Shown in pieces: positions 39,916-51,000 of a stretch of DNA of 64,000 bases. The notes beneath the pieces are model-generated. The model did not search any database and was not told where the DNA came from. It was given only the letters and a program-made list of their open reading frames with translations. A program made the translations under genes and the position numbers. Position 1 is the first letter of the stretch, and each line of letters opens with the position of its first letter. Source of the DNA: Mantamonas sphyraenae. Lineage: Eukaryota > CRuMs > Mantamonadidae. Where the stretch lies: positions 1-64,000 of the forward strand of contig JAPMXV010000013.1 of assembly GCA_026936335.1 (NCBI GenBank), read 5' to 3'.

Positions 39916-40917
39916 TCATGATGATGACGATGATGATGACGATGACGATGACGATGACGATGCATCGGCACGTCCATACGCAACCATGAGCGGTTTGTCA
40001 CCGAGGCAAACGGCATGGGTGGCGTTGAGGGCGTGTTGGGCAGTGTGTGCATCGGCGAGGGTGACAAATGCTTGACCACGCATCCTTCCCTTTGTCATCA
40101 ACCTAATGTCCTCTGAAGTGGCCCCGTAGCGAGCATACAACCACAGAAGATCCTGGGTGGTCACCGTCTTGGCCAGATTCTTCAGGTACAGTACGCGGGA
40201 CGGGTCGCCGGCCTTGTGCTTGGGAAACAATTCCCTCCATTGGCTTTCATCCATACGAAGTGCTTGCAGTTCGTCCTCTGTGGCCATGACAATGTCCACA
40301 CGTTGTCGCTTGGCTGCTGGCAGCTTCTGGGACGTTGTGTCTGCATCGTCTCTCAGGCCTTCGTCTTCCTCCACACGCTTGCGCTTGCCATGTGCGTGCT
40401 TGTCCGTGTCCAGGTGTTCCTTCAGCAGGGTGGACACCTCGACAAAGGTGAGCGGTGTTGCCAGGGGCTGGGCAGAGTCGGGCTCAAACGGCGCCGGCAG
40501 GTTCATGCGGTTCATCAGGTGCAGCACCTGCGTGTAGAAGGAGGGCACACTTAACATGCACTGTGTGATGCGCTGCAGCGTAGCCATTGTGGCTGCCGGG
40601 TAGCGATAGGCTGACACGCGTCGTTTGTGCACGGCTCGACCACCTTCTGCTTTGACACGCACGCGTTCGCAACGCAGACGTCTGTCGAGACCTTGTGTGC
40701 CATGCAGCGCAGCCACGGCTGCTTCTGCGTCCTCCTGTGCCTCAAAGCTCAGCAGTGCATTGCCACGCATGGCACTGAAGCGCGAAAACAACCTGATCTT
40801 GGTTGGTTGGCAGCTTGCCGATAGCTTCTCCTTCAGGAACGCCTCCAGCTCGTCCTTCTGCACGGCCTCGGGCAGGTTACGCAGAAAGACGGCACAACCA
40901 GGGTCCAATGGCTCCAT
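39916..40917 (-). CDS. RNPC3: U11/U12 snRNP 65-kDa protein (minor spliceosome)
   Basis: 333 aa, single exon from ATG 40917 (MEPLDPGCAVFLRNLP). RRM1 lies at ~8-85 (AVFLRNLPEAVQKDELEAFL, RGNALLSFEAQEDAEAAV). The spacer holds MNLPAPF and basic stretches. RRM2 lies at ~245-325 (VLYLKNLAKTVTTQDLLWLYARY, DIRLMTKGRMRGQAFVTL, DKPLMVAYGR) and is the diagnostic part: the KNLAK, IRLMxxGRMxGQAF and PxxVxxxR pattern belongs to U11/U12-65K, which bridges U11 and U12 by binding the U12 3' hairpin. It ends in a polySer run encoded by TCA/TCG triplets. Shorter than the human protein (517 aa), mainly in the linker. Divergent from NASP (55 bp) and 26 bp from the convergent MIF4G stop. Confidence 0.88.
   Translation of the reverse strand: MEPLDPGCAVFLRNLPEAVQKDELEAFLKEKLSASCQPTKIRLFSRFSAMRGNALLSFEAQEDAEAAVAALHGTQGLDRRLRCERVRVKAEGGRAVHKRRVSAYRYPAATMATLQRITQCMLSVPSFYTQVLHLMNRMNLPAPFEPDSAQPLATPLTFVEVSTLLKEHLDTDKHAHGKRKRVEEDEGLRDDADTTSQKLPAAKRQRVDIVMATEDELQALRMDESQWRELFPKHKAGDPSRVLYLKNLAKTVTTQDLLWLYARYGATSEDIRLMTKGRMRGQAFVTLADAHTAQHALNATHAVCLGDKPLMVAYGRADASSSSSSSSSSSSSS
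39917..39963. repeat. GATGAC-type microsatellite at a gene end
   Basis: An imperfect gatgat/gacgat tract. On the minus strand it encodes the terminal Ser run of the U11/U12-65K gene. Confidence 0.8.
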
Positions 40918-40972
40918 GGGGTTGGGTGAGTGTGCGCAGGCGGAGGCACCGAGAGCACACACGGACGCAACG

Positions 40973-42254
40973 ATGAGCAGTGCAGGCAACGATCCCATGG
41001 CCATGATGGCGCAAGGCAAGCGGGAGCTGTCTGCAGCCATGCGCAAAAAGACAAAGGCAGCACGTGACGAGGCCATGGAAACGGCCATCGATATGCTTGG
41101 CCAGGCATTGCAGTGTGGTGTTGAGAAGCATGGCGAACAGAGCACTGCCAACGCACCGCTGTTTTTCGAGTATGGCAACGCCCTGCTGCTCAAGGTCGAG
41201 TTGGACGATTCGCTGCTTGCTGCTGGGGGCGCTGGGGACGATGATGCAGCAGAGGACGATGCCGAAGACGAGATGACGACCACCACGACAAGCACCACGT
41301 CCACCACGTCCACCACCACCACCACCACCACCACCACCACCACCACCTCATCCTTTGAGCAGGACGAGGAGGGTGGCGAGGAGGACGACGGACAAGGAGA
41401 GGAAGGGGACGACATGCTGGCGTGGGAGATGCTGGAGATGGCGCGTGTGTTGTACGGAGCGTCCACGGACGAGGCTGATCAGAAGGAGCTTGCGCGCGTG
41501 CTCGAGCGTTTGGGCGACCTGGGCGTCGAATCAGGTGAGTTTGCACACACGTGGATGCATGCAAAGCACGGAAACTGACACGTCGATGCCATTGCACCTC
41601 TTCCACACAGGCATGGTTGACCAGGCCGTGCAGGACTACAGCCAAGCACTGGAATTGCGCCAAAAATTGTTTTCTGTGCACCACCCCAGCGTGTCGGCCT
41701 GCCACTATTCCATCGGCCTTGCACTGCAGACAGCAAAGGAGTACGTACGTGCAGAACAGGCGTTCAAGGACGCCGTCACTGCAATGCGTGCACACATCGA
41801 GCACCTGCAGGCAAACAATGGCGACGACAAGGAGATTGCCGAGGCCCAGGCAAACCTTACCGATCTGCAGGCCAAGCTGGCAGAAGCCACAGAGACTGCC
41901 CAGAGTGCAGATGAGGTCAAGCAAGCTGCCCAGGAAGCTGTTCAGGCTGCACAGGCCATGGCCAAGGGCAACGCTGCTGGGACAACCACAACAACCACGA
42001 CCACAACCTCCTCCTCAGCCTTTGACGCTCCCACCATGTCCACCACGGGAGCCAATGCTGTTGTTGGTGTCAAGCGCAAGGAAACAAAGACCAGCCGTGT
42101 CTCTGCAGACGACGAAGAAGACGGCGAGAAGCTCGCAAAGCACTTTGAAAGCAGCAGCACAACCACAACCACAACCACCACTGTGGTGCCCAAGAAGCGC
42201 AAGACGGATGCGGATCAGCCCCAAGGTGCAACCAGCAGCTCCACAGGCGATTGA
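40973..42254 (+). CDS. NASP/SHNi-TPR histone chaperone
   Basis: Two exons, 40973-41534 and 41611-42254 (donor TCAG|GTGAGT, acceptor CCACACAG), 401 aa. The SHNi-TPR organisation is visible: a first TPR (AMETAIDMLGQALQCG), an acidic and Thr-rich insertion inside a TPR (residues ~96-145), LAWEMLEMARVLY, then RLGDLGVES|GMVDQAVQDYSQALELRQKL spanning the splice, and a final SVSACHYSIGLALQTAKEYVRAEQAF repeat. A coiled region and a basic NLS (VPKKRKTD) follow. NASP, Hif1 and Sim3 bind H3 (H3-H4) and maintain soluble histone pools; the interrupted TPR is their hallmark. PolyThr tracts come from ACC/ACA repeats at 41279-41346 and ~41984-42010. Confidence 0.88.
41279..41346 (+). repeat. ACC/ACG trinucleotide repeat inside NASP
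   Basis: A run of acc, acg and acatcc-type triplets encoding a polyThr/Ser stretch within the acidic insertion of the TPR. Read on the other strand it gives long polyVal, so the strand choice matters. Confidence 0.85.
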
Positions 42255-42358
42255 CGTGTGTGCAGTGCACAGGCAACACGGCAAAACTTCTCCCCTCTCT
42301 TCATCGATCTTCTTGTGTGCCATTCAACCACCTCTTCACTCTTCATTATGTCTCATTC

Positions 42359-42853
42359 TCACGTTGCCGCGTCCACACTCTTGCGCAGAAACTCCTCGAT
42401 GTGTTCCGTCTTCCAGGTGCTGATGGCGACCGTGCGCTTGACCTGGCCGTCTCCATCCAACATCCTCAGCGTTGGGAGAATGCCCTGCACCTGTGTCGAC
42501 GTGACCCCCTTCATTCCGTGGATCTTCTTGTCCAGAAACTCCTTCACAGTGGGGAAGTTGGCAATGTTGCAGTTGCAAAATTCCAAGCGCGCTCCTACAA
42601 ATGTCTGCGCCTGTTCACGCACCGTGTCCGCGTGGCAGCACATCATGCACTCTGCGTACAGCTCCGAGTCCTTCACAGCCTCGCGCAGCTGTTCGCAGCG
42701 CTCACACAGAAGGAACGCACCAAACCCTTTGCTGGCACATTCCGCCGCCTGCGCCTGCGAGCGCAGCGCCTGGGCTCCACTCACTGCTAGCAGCAGCACA
42801 GTCACAGCCAACCATACGAACGACACCAATGTATATGCACGCTGTTGGACCAT
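42359..42853 (-). CDS. Sep15 (selenoprotein F)-like ER thioredoxin-fold protein, Cys form
   Basis: 164 aa from ATG 42853, matching the ~165 aa of the family. A signal peptide (LVSFVWLAVTVLLLAVSGAQA) is followed by a Cys-rich N-terminal region (LCERCEQL, AECMMCC) that in animals binds UDP-glucose:glycoprotein glucosyltransferase. The thioredoxin-like domain has the redox motif as C-N-C (LEFCNCNIANFP, ~residue 93), where animal Sep15 has C-G-Sec. GILPTLRMLDGDGQVKRTVAISTWKTEHIEEFL matches the C-terminal half. No in-frame TGA stands at the Sec position, so no SECIS element is needed. Probable ER quality-control oxidoreductase. It lies 53 bp downstream of the FtsX-type gene on the same strand. Confidence 0.88.
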   Translation of the reverse strand: MVQQRAYTLVSFVWLAVTVLLLAVSGAQALRSQAQAAECASKGFGAFLLCERCEQLREAVKDSELYAECMMCCHADTVREQAQTFVGARLEFCNCNIANFPTVKEFLDKKIHGMKGVTSTQVQGILPTLRMLDGDGQVKRTVAISTWKTEHIEEFLRKSVDAAT

Positions 42854-42906
42854 TTTCCACAATGCAGAACAGTTTTTTGTTTCCGGCGACCCCGCACGCT
42901 CGAGGA

Positions 42907-45900
42907 TCACGTCACCACTCGCATGATGCTCACAATAGGCTTCTCGATCAGCTGCTTGGCCGGTCCAAACGCACTCACGACAGCAAAGATCATACTGAGG
43001 ACGACGACAAGTCCCATGAGCTCCCAGGGAAACTCAAAGGCAATGGGCAGCTGAGTAAACAGCTGACGCTGCAGCGTCATGGTCCAGCCCACCAGAGTCC
43101 CGATCACCATGCCCAACAAGGAGGAGGAAAACACAAGCACGTATGCCTCGTAGATGTACAGTCGCACAATCCACCACTTGCCCACGCCCAAAGCACGCAT
43201 GACCCCGATCTCCTTGCTTTGCTCAAAGATGTTGGTGTACATCGATGCCATGAGGGAGAAGAAGCACACCGTCATGGCCACCACCGTTGTGAACCCAAAG
43301 AATGCGTTCAGAATCAGCCGTGCTGTTTCCAACGGACGCACACTTTCGCGATAATCCCACAGCCTCACAAAGCCCTTGACAGTGACGCCCTTGAGGTTGC
43401 TGATCAGAGCGTCCCTCTGTGCATCGCCCAGGCTTGGGTCGATCTGCACATACAGTAGCCGAAGCGGCACAGAGTCCATCGAATCCAGCAGGCCTTTGGA
43501 AAGGCGAAACCAGGTCGGGATGCTCACCAGCACATCCTGGCGCGCTCGCGAAGGAAACGCAGAGAAGCGATGCGCAGGCGCAGCGTCCAGAAATGCGTCT
43601 GCGTGCACGCGTGTGTAGTTGATGACAGGCAGCAGCGGAGACTGCTGGGTCAGCTGCGAGCGCAACAGCAGGTGTGAATTCATGCTCAGGCCCAGCCGCT
43701 CCTTGTACAGCGTGCCAATCATGCCTCCCGACGATCCGTTCACTGTGTACAATTGCTCCTCGATGTCAAATTTGCTGCTTGTGTCCTCCTCGTTGACCAC
43801 CAGGAAGCCCGGGATGGTCACGTTGAACATATGCGGCGAGATGCCGTAGTACGTGGCCACATCCGAGTATGACTTGCCCAGGTTTGTGTTTTGTGTCGTG
43901 TCCATGCTTGGTAGCGAGCTGAGCGGCCAGGTTTCCCACGCCCAGCCCTTGACGTTCTTGTCGGCCTTGAGCACCTCTTCGTACAATGTGGGTGTCGGCA
44001 GCGTGTTGGGCAGGCCTTGGGCATCCCTACCGCGTGCCTCCACGCGCAAGTACACGCCTCGGCTTTGTTGGCGGTCGTATGTGATGCTGGTGATGCTCGT
44101 GTTGAACGCCACGGCAATGAAGATAATGAAGCCCAGTGCGAGCGCGTACATGATTGTGGTCTTGCGGTTGCGCGAGCGGTGTGCAATCAAGTTCTTGACC
44201 ACCACGCTCTGCACGGCCGGCGCCTCCCAAAAGAAGAAGATGCGCGTGACGAGGCGCTCCAGCAGATGCTGCAGGTTCAACGACAGCATGACGAGACCCA
44301 GCAGCATGCCCAGGATGAGCACAAAGAAGATGTTGAGCAGAAGGCCCAGGTCGAAGCTCAACAGCGCCAGAGGGAACATGTAGTAGATGAAGAAGCCAAA
44401 GGCAGAGAGGAGCAGGCCGATGCCAATCACGCTGAAATCCAGACGCGACGAGGCGCTGCGTTCGATGTTGTACTTGACGCCCGACGTTTTGGAACGCTTG
44501 ACGTCCAGGGCATCGTGGAGATTGAGCCCCAGGGCGTTGCGGATGGGCAGGATGGAGGCTGCGATGGGGATGAGCACGCCAAGCAGGGTTGCGTTGAGGA
44601 CGGCGCTGGCACTGAGCCAGGGCGACACTTCGACACCCGTGGCGGTGCGAAAGGCATCTGCAATTGCAAAAGCACCCGCTTGTGCGGCCACAAGACCCAG
44701 GGCGTATGCGGGCAGACTGTACGAAAAGGCCTGGACCATGAGGAGCTCGACGACACCGCGGCGAGTCATTCCCACCATGCGCATGACGCCCATTTCAAAG
44801 GTGCGTGTTTCGACGCTGATCATCAGCAGGGAGTAGATGAGGATGATGGAGAGGGCGGTGAGAATGGTGACGATAATGTTGAGCAGGAGGCCAAGAAAGA
44901 GGTTGAAGAACTGGGTGCCTGCCAGACCGGACAGCAGCGGCATGCTTGGGTTCAGCTGGTTGTAACCCAGCTGGTACAGAATGAGAGAGCCAAACTTGAC
45001 GAGTCTGCCCTGGATCACGTCAAAGTTGGGCTCCAGGTACTCCTCGAGACGGTTGGGCAGGTTGAAGTAGACATCCTGTGCAAACTCGGCGGTGCTGTGC
45101 TGCTTGAGGATGCGGTAAAAGTCTGGGTGGAACACTTGGTCGTTGACATACCCTGCCATCCATGGCAGCCACGAGTCAAAGTCGGCAATGATGGCATCGG
45201 TGGTGCTGGTGCCAAACTTGCCGTAGGGGAAGTCAAAGAGCTTGACCACCTTGAGGGGCACCCACACTGTGTCTGTGTGCAGCCGCAGCGCAGCAGTGGT
45301 CAGATTCACCTGTGGGCTGTACCCGGCCAGTTCAAACAAAGGACGGAAGCGTGCGTATCCGTTGACCTGCAGCAGGATGATGTCGCCCACCTGTACGCCT
45401 GCACCGCGTGCCACACGTTCGTGCATGTATGCTTCGCCCGTTTTCAGATTCGTGTTGTACGGCCAGCTGCGGCCAAACTTGATCTTTGCTTCGCGCTCCA
45501 GATCCATCAAGAACAGCGTGCCTTCCACAGGCGAAGCTCCCAGAGCACCCAGCTTCTCGGCCACGCAACTGCAAGTGAGAGGAGGCACAGGTGGAGTTGT
45601 AGGGTGGGTTGTGTGTGAGTGGAAACGGAAACGGGGAGGTGGGAATGAGGTTGGCTGGGCAAAACGCACTTTGCGGTGAACGAGTTTGGGGTCCTGGCAC
45701 ACGCATCTGAGGTTGCATCGCCATACATCCACGTCTGGTTGTATGGATCGACATTGAGGTTGGCAGGCAGCTTGTAGAAGGGCAGCTGGAACTCATGGCG
45801 TGGAGTGTGGAGCTGAAACTCTGGATTGTCTATGGCCGCGAGCTCGGTTGCCACACGTGTGTAGTTGACAAGCGTATTGCCGGTCCTGGAGGCACCATGT

Positions 45901-46474
45901 GGAGTGTGCACAATGGCGTGAGTGGACATGTGTGGGCAATGGGCAGTGGCCAAGGCGTGGGGCACTCACCATGTGCCGGCGCTGACTTTGAGGTCGTTTT
46001 CACCGGCGTCCGCTTCGGCCAGCGAAAGAAACACCACGGGCGCCTGGTACAGGGCAGTCACGGTCAGAGAGACGACGGCAACGACAATGAAACAGGACAT
46101 GGCGCCTGTAGGGAAGGATGGAGAAGAGGCACAGGCACACGTGTCAGTCCAGGGGCCACTTTCACACGGGGGAGGTTGGGAGCAGCCAAGCCGGAAAGGG
46201 GCCGATCGAGGCGGCACACAGGCAGGCACAAGGAGACAGGGTCGTCCCGTCACAACGCACCCAGGCAAAAGTTGAGCTTGCGTTGCATGATTTCGTTGAA
46301 AGTGTGTCTCAAGTACAGGGCCCATCGCTCCCGCCGAGCCTTGGGCAAGACGGGCTTGTCCTTGCCCGACGGCAGCGAGCTGATCGGCACGTGTTGGTGC
46401 TGCACATTGTGCTCCCGATGCACCGACTGCACACTTAGGTCACGCGACCGCTCGCTCTTTCCACTGTCACCCAT
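42907..46474 (-). CDS. FtsX/MacB-type ABC permease-like membrane protein
   Basis: Four exons: 46474-46261, 46105-45970, 45885-45670, 45568-42907 (donors CTGG|GTGCGT, CATG|GTGAGT, GCAAA|GTGCGT), 1,075 aa. After a basic cytosolic N-terminus comes the first membrane span (FIVVAVVSLTVTALYQAP) and a luminal region. Two copies of a three-helix FtsX permease unit follow: one around VTILTALSIILIYSLLMISVETRTFEMGVMRMVGMTRRGV, the second at the C-terminus (TVCFFSLMASMYTNIFEQSKEIGVMRALGVGKWWIVRLY). The ExGVMRxxG coupling-helix motif occurs in both. A large extracellular domain with N-glycosylation sites lies between. Eukaryotic members exist in amoebae, oomycetes and fungi; their ATPase partners are not known and none is encoded here. 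Confidence 0.88.
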
Positions 46475-46538
46475 GGACCAAGAGAGAGAGGGATAGGACC
46501 GCGTTGCACCCACCCGCGATGACGAAGAAATCCGCCCA

Positions 46539-46990
46539 TTGTACATCGATGATCCATCTATCCTTCCCTCTGCACTTGCCCACGTCCTCAAATGTCCTCC
46601 CGGTGCCACAGCATCTGCGCTACCAACTCAAGTTGATGTCCAGTCTCGAACCAACACGAATGGTGGCCATTTCCAGCCGGGTAGCGCTTACTCAGAACGT
46701 GAACACAAGAGAATTGCGGCCGCGTATATCAACAACCCTGCGATGACCATGGACGACGTCGCTGAGCAGATGCAGGCCGCACAGTCCTCGGTCAGCAAGT
46801 TTGTGAAGTTGAGCCGCACTGGGAATCTCGCACCCAAACATTGCGGTGGTGCACGCGTACCCCGCAAAATCACACCGCACCACGAACGTCGCGTTCAACA
46901 ATGGATATAACAAGATCCGCTGCTGAGTCTGGATCAGATTCGTGGCCTACTGCATGCAGAAGGCGTGGACGTGTCGCACAAGGGTGAGCT
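46539..46990 (+). pseudogene. Broken Tc1/IS630-type transposase N-terminal fragment
   Basis: A frame from ATG 46539 contains a helix-turn-helix typical of Tc1/IS630 transposases: YSEREHKRIAAAYINNP, then MTMDDVAEQMQAAQSSVSKFV, and HCGGARVPRKITPHHERRVQQWI. It stops at TAA 46908-46910, yet the homology goes straight on in the same frame (QDPLLSLDQIRGLLHAEG, VDVSH), which is the second HTH. No DDE catalytic domain follows; the frame ends near 47,033. So this is a transposase remnant with an internal stop and a lost catalytic part. It stands between the FtsX-type gene start and the 1,483-aa gene, and may mark the edge of an inserted element. Confidence 0.72.
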
Positions 46991-47121
46991 GTACCTGGAA
47001 CGGTCGTCAGGGACACACACAATGAACACATAACCCTGACCCTCTGTTTTCGTTTCGCACATGCCGCACACCTCAAAAGGTGGAGGGCCCACCTGCCCAA
47101 CGGGAACCAACGAAATCACCC

Positions 47122-47955
47122 ATGTCCTCCAGCTGCTCAACGCTCGCTGAGCAGCCGGAGGAGGGGTTGCTGGACCCATCTGGGATCATTGCAACACGCT
47201 CAGCATACATCCTTGGATGTGGCAAGGAGTCTGGGTATGATTATGTGGATTTGATCCAACCACCTGACGACTTGACGCTCGCGAAGACTCCGAAGTGGAA
47301 TGGCAATCCGAAGTCATCCTTGCGCGACTACGTGCTCAAGTTCAACAAGGCAGAGGTTGCGCCAGCCATCCCCAGAAGCACGAAGGGTCGCAGGGACGCC
47401 ATCAAGCGGCAGATGGTCGAGATCATGACGAGCTTCAGGGAGAGCAGGCCAACGCAGCAGCGGATCAGAGTCGATCTAGGATTCGCAGGTGAGTTTTGTG
47501 GAGGTGTGAGGACTCTATTTGCTTGCTCACACCGTCAAAACATTAGTGAACGTCAATGTGACACGTGCAACCGGGTGCACACGGACGTCATGGGAGAAAG
47601 AGGGCCGCCAAGAGGCGCAGCGGATTATCAAACGCACCGTGGAATCTCTCCTCACGCTCTGCTCGGACGTCAAAATCAAAGGCGCCTTTGCCACCGAGGG
47701 CGTCCTAGGCTCCACAGACATTCTGCACAACACCAAGCCCTATGTGAAACGTGATCGACACATGTTTGGCCTCTTGTCGAGCATGATGCGGCACCTGGAG
47801 GCTGGAGAGGATGAGTTTGTGAGTTACCGTTACAATTGCGCGGCACGTGTCAACGAGAATGACGTTACTTTTGCGCGCCAAGTTGACAGGTGTCAGAAGG
47901 GCCAACCGTTACTTTTGCGCGCGACGATGCTGACACAGATCGCGCGGCGCACACA

Positions 47956-48007
<52 letters not shown>

Positions 48008-51000
48008 CATGCCACCAGCATGCTGGGGGCGAGTACTACAACGAAGTGGTCATACCATGCGTCCGAGATGCCGTCGGCACCGAGGGCGTTCTGATCATCG
48101 ATGAACACGATTGTGGCGGCGGAGAAGCCGAGCATCTGCTGCAAGATTGCGCCGGCAAGGGCACTGTGATCGTCGTGTCCAGCGACATTGACGTTCTCAC
48201 TTTGTTTCTCGACGTTCCCGAAGTCGTGGTGCTGGTGTCTCCAGTCAATGGCCAGGTCCTGCAGATGGCACAGGCACAGCGCAAGCTCATCTCGGCCTTT
48301 GCCATCTGCACCTATCTGGATGACCGCGATCGTGGTCAGCTCAAAGCCAAGGTCGCCAAGCTGCGCAAGGGTCTCTGGGCGTACGTGGACTCGGTGATGT
48401 ACGCGGAGGATTTTGATGCGACGGCATTCACCACAACCTACTGGTCGCTGGACATCGTTAAATCGCTGAGCACAGACGAGAAGAAGAAGGAGCAAGCTTT
48501 GCTGATGGAGGGTGCCACCTACCATGGGCATAAGGAGCTGCTGCAAGCCCTCCAGCAGTCGCAGCCGCAGGAGGACCCTCAGCAGTCGCAGCCGCAGGAG
48601 GACCCTCAGCAGGACCAGCCAATGCAGCTGACGGTGCATCAAGTCTACCATGAGTTGAGGCATGCCGGGCCCCTGGGACCGATGGCAGTCCGCTGTTGCA
48701 TGCAGCTCTTGGTTGAGCGCAAGCAATTTGGGATCACGGAGGTACTCGAGCGTCTGAAGCAGGCATCTGTGGAGCGGTACATGGTTCGACAACTGGAACG
48801 TGCAACACTGGTGTTCCGTGCTCACGACGGGGGGCTTGGTGAACTGGTGAGGGCTGTGGTTTCGCAAGACAAACCGTTTTCTGGATTCGCCCACCTGGGC
48901 GACGTGCGTGCGCCGTTGGTTCGCTTTTTCTTAGCCGAGCTGGCCATCAAGGTACCCTCGTTTCTTCCTGCCCACGGACACAACATCCTGGCAACGCCTG
49001 ACGACATGCGTCTGCGCCTCAAGCAGTGGGAAGACGCAGTGGAGGGGTTCCACCCGGATGTGGCAACCCTGCAACGCCGTGTCGACATCAGCATCATTGA
49101 CGACTGTCCCAACTTTGTCAACGTAACATTCAAGGGACCGCACACGCGGCAGACAGCGTTTATCGAAGCGTTGTTTCTGCAGTTCGTCTCCGAGTACTTT
49201 CAGCAGCCAAACGGGATCGCACTGCCCCGGTATGAGCTGCCCGAACACGCCAACCTGCGCAGGGGCAGCTTCACGGAGTGGATGGGCGACACGACCGAGG
49301 AGGAATTGCGCATCTCGCTGGAGCTACTCGCTGGCACACCGAAGCTGCTGGGCAAGCTTGGCCAGGGCAAGTCAGGCAACGACCTGAGCAGCCTGCTGGT
49401 ACAACGTACCTTCAAGCTGGAACGGCTTCGGCCGAGCAACGCAGCATCGCGGGCTGCGTTTGCACTGGAAGGGCTGTGGCGAGGCGTTGCGCTGGCCAGG
49501 GCGATGGTCATGGACGCGTTCTTTCGGCTTGTTTCGTCCGCCACAGATGGACGCATGTGGATTCGTACACAAGAAGCGAAGCAAGAAGAGTGTGGCGACG
49601 ATGCAGCAGAGCCGAAAAAGGCAGAGCCGAAAAAGGCAGAGCCGAAAAAGGCAGAGCCGAAAAAGGCAGAACCGAATGTGCTCGTGTGCGACAAAGTGAT
49701 GCAGAAGCTGCTGAAGCTCATTGGGATCCATGTGTACAACGCTGTGGTTGACAAGCGGGCCAGTGTGGGCATGGTGGTCGAACAAGGAGGTCTGGCGGCG
49801 CCCTGGGGGTCATGCCAGCGATTCTCCAAGCTGTGCAAGATCGGGGCCGTGCAGGATGTTCCGATCGAGGTGTTGGTGCACTCGTGCGAACCAGGGTCGG
49901 AAGCGCTGGTCGAGGTTGACCTGTGCCCGCTACACGAGTGTGGCGAGGTCGTTGCGGCCGCAGCGGCCCACGTTGCAGTCTCCACAGTCGAGTCGCTGCG
50001 TCAAAAGGTCCACGGGATGATTCGGTCGACCGTGAGCAACTTTAGGCGAAGGAGCAAGGCTGGAAGGGTGGTCGGCAGGATCGCAGCGCTGAACTGCAGC
50101 AAGGCCGTTTTCGTCGCGGCGTGTGCGCAGGTGCTGGACGTCGAGCGACCGATCATGTGGTCCGTGGTGAACAAGTTGCAGCTGGCAGTGAAGTGGCCGA
50201 GGGGCAACAAGGAGGTCGACTTTGACCAGGCAGTGCAACAGGTCGCCGGCGCGAGGGGGTTTGCAACGATTACCAAGGCGCTGGGCGTGAAACAAGGAGC
50301 TGACGAGTCAACTGCTGTGAGAGATCTGGCAGAGGATGTGAACAACTGGGTGCAAGAACACACGAGCGCCAAGGGTGAGGTGCCCTTTCAGTTTCCCAGC
50401 GGTGTGTCGCTGCAGAGTGAGTACCAGGTCAGCACCACAGACCTGTGCTTTGGCGCACGGGCAGCTGTACAAGTGCTTGAACGAGTACCCGGTGCTGACG
50501 CCACCAACGCCATCAAGCTTCTGAACAAGTTCACAAGCAAAGATCGTGTGTACGAAACACAGGAATCGCTGCTAAAGAGCGGGGACTCCAGCGCATGGCC
50601 GAAGTACGTGCAGGATCTCGTCGCAACTGGCGAGAAGCGTTTCGGGGATGGCTCTGAAATCGTTGACGCGCAGTTGCAACGCAAGAGGCGGTGTGCACTA
50701 CCGCTCTTGTTGTACGTCATGTTTCCACGGCTTTCAACCAGCACAAAGACGCTGATCGGGCAGGCGAGTGGCATGACAGTGAGCAAGACATGGGTGAAGG
50801 GGAGGAGGACGCGGCAGCGCACAGCCGTCGAACTGTACAACGGTCCTCGGGGGGGCAAGTACATGGAGGTGGAGAAAGTATTCACTCAGGAACATCGTGA
50901 AGTGGACGATTTTCCTGCGTTGAAGGCACAGGGCGAGAAGGCGTCGGCAGTGCAACTTGCACAGCGCCTGTTGGTGGCATGGAGCGTGTTTGGGGTCCCA

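Noticed and set aside
40973..41578. PolyVal-rich membrane protein on the minus strand at the ACC repeat
   Set aside because: The Val run is just the complement of the Thr-coding repeat in NASP. The true minus-strand gene (U11/U12-65K) starts at 40917, beyond it.
44017..45618. 533-codon plus-strand frame opposite the FtsX-type gene
   Set aside because: Antisense shadow; the minus-strand frame has membrane segments and conserved coupling motifs.
47949..48004. CRISPR-like or satellite array
   Set aside because: It is a simple CA dinucleotide run without spacers, inside a spliceosomal intron of a eukaryotic gene.
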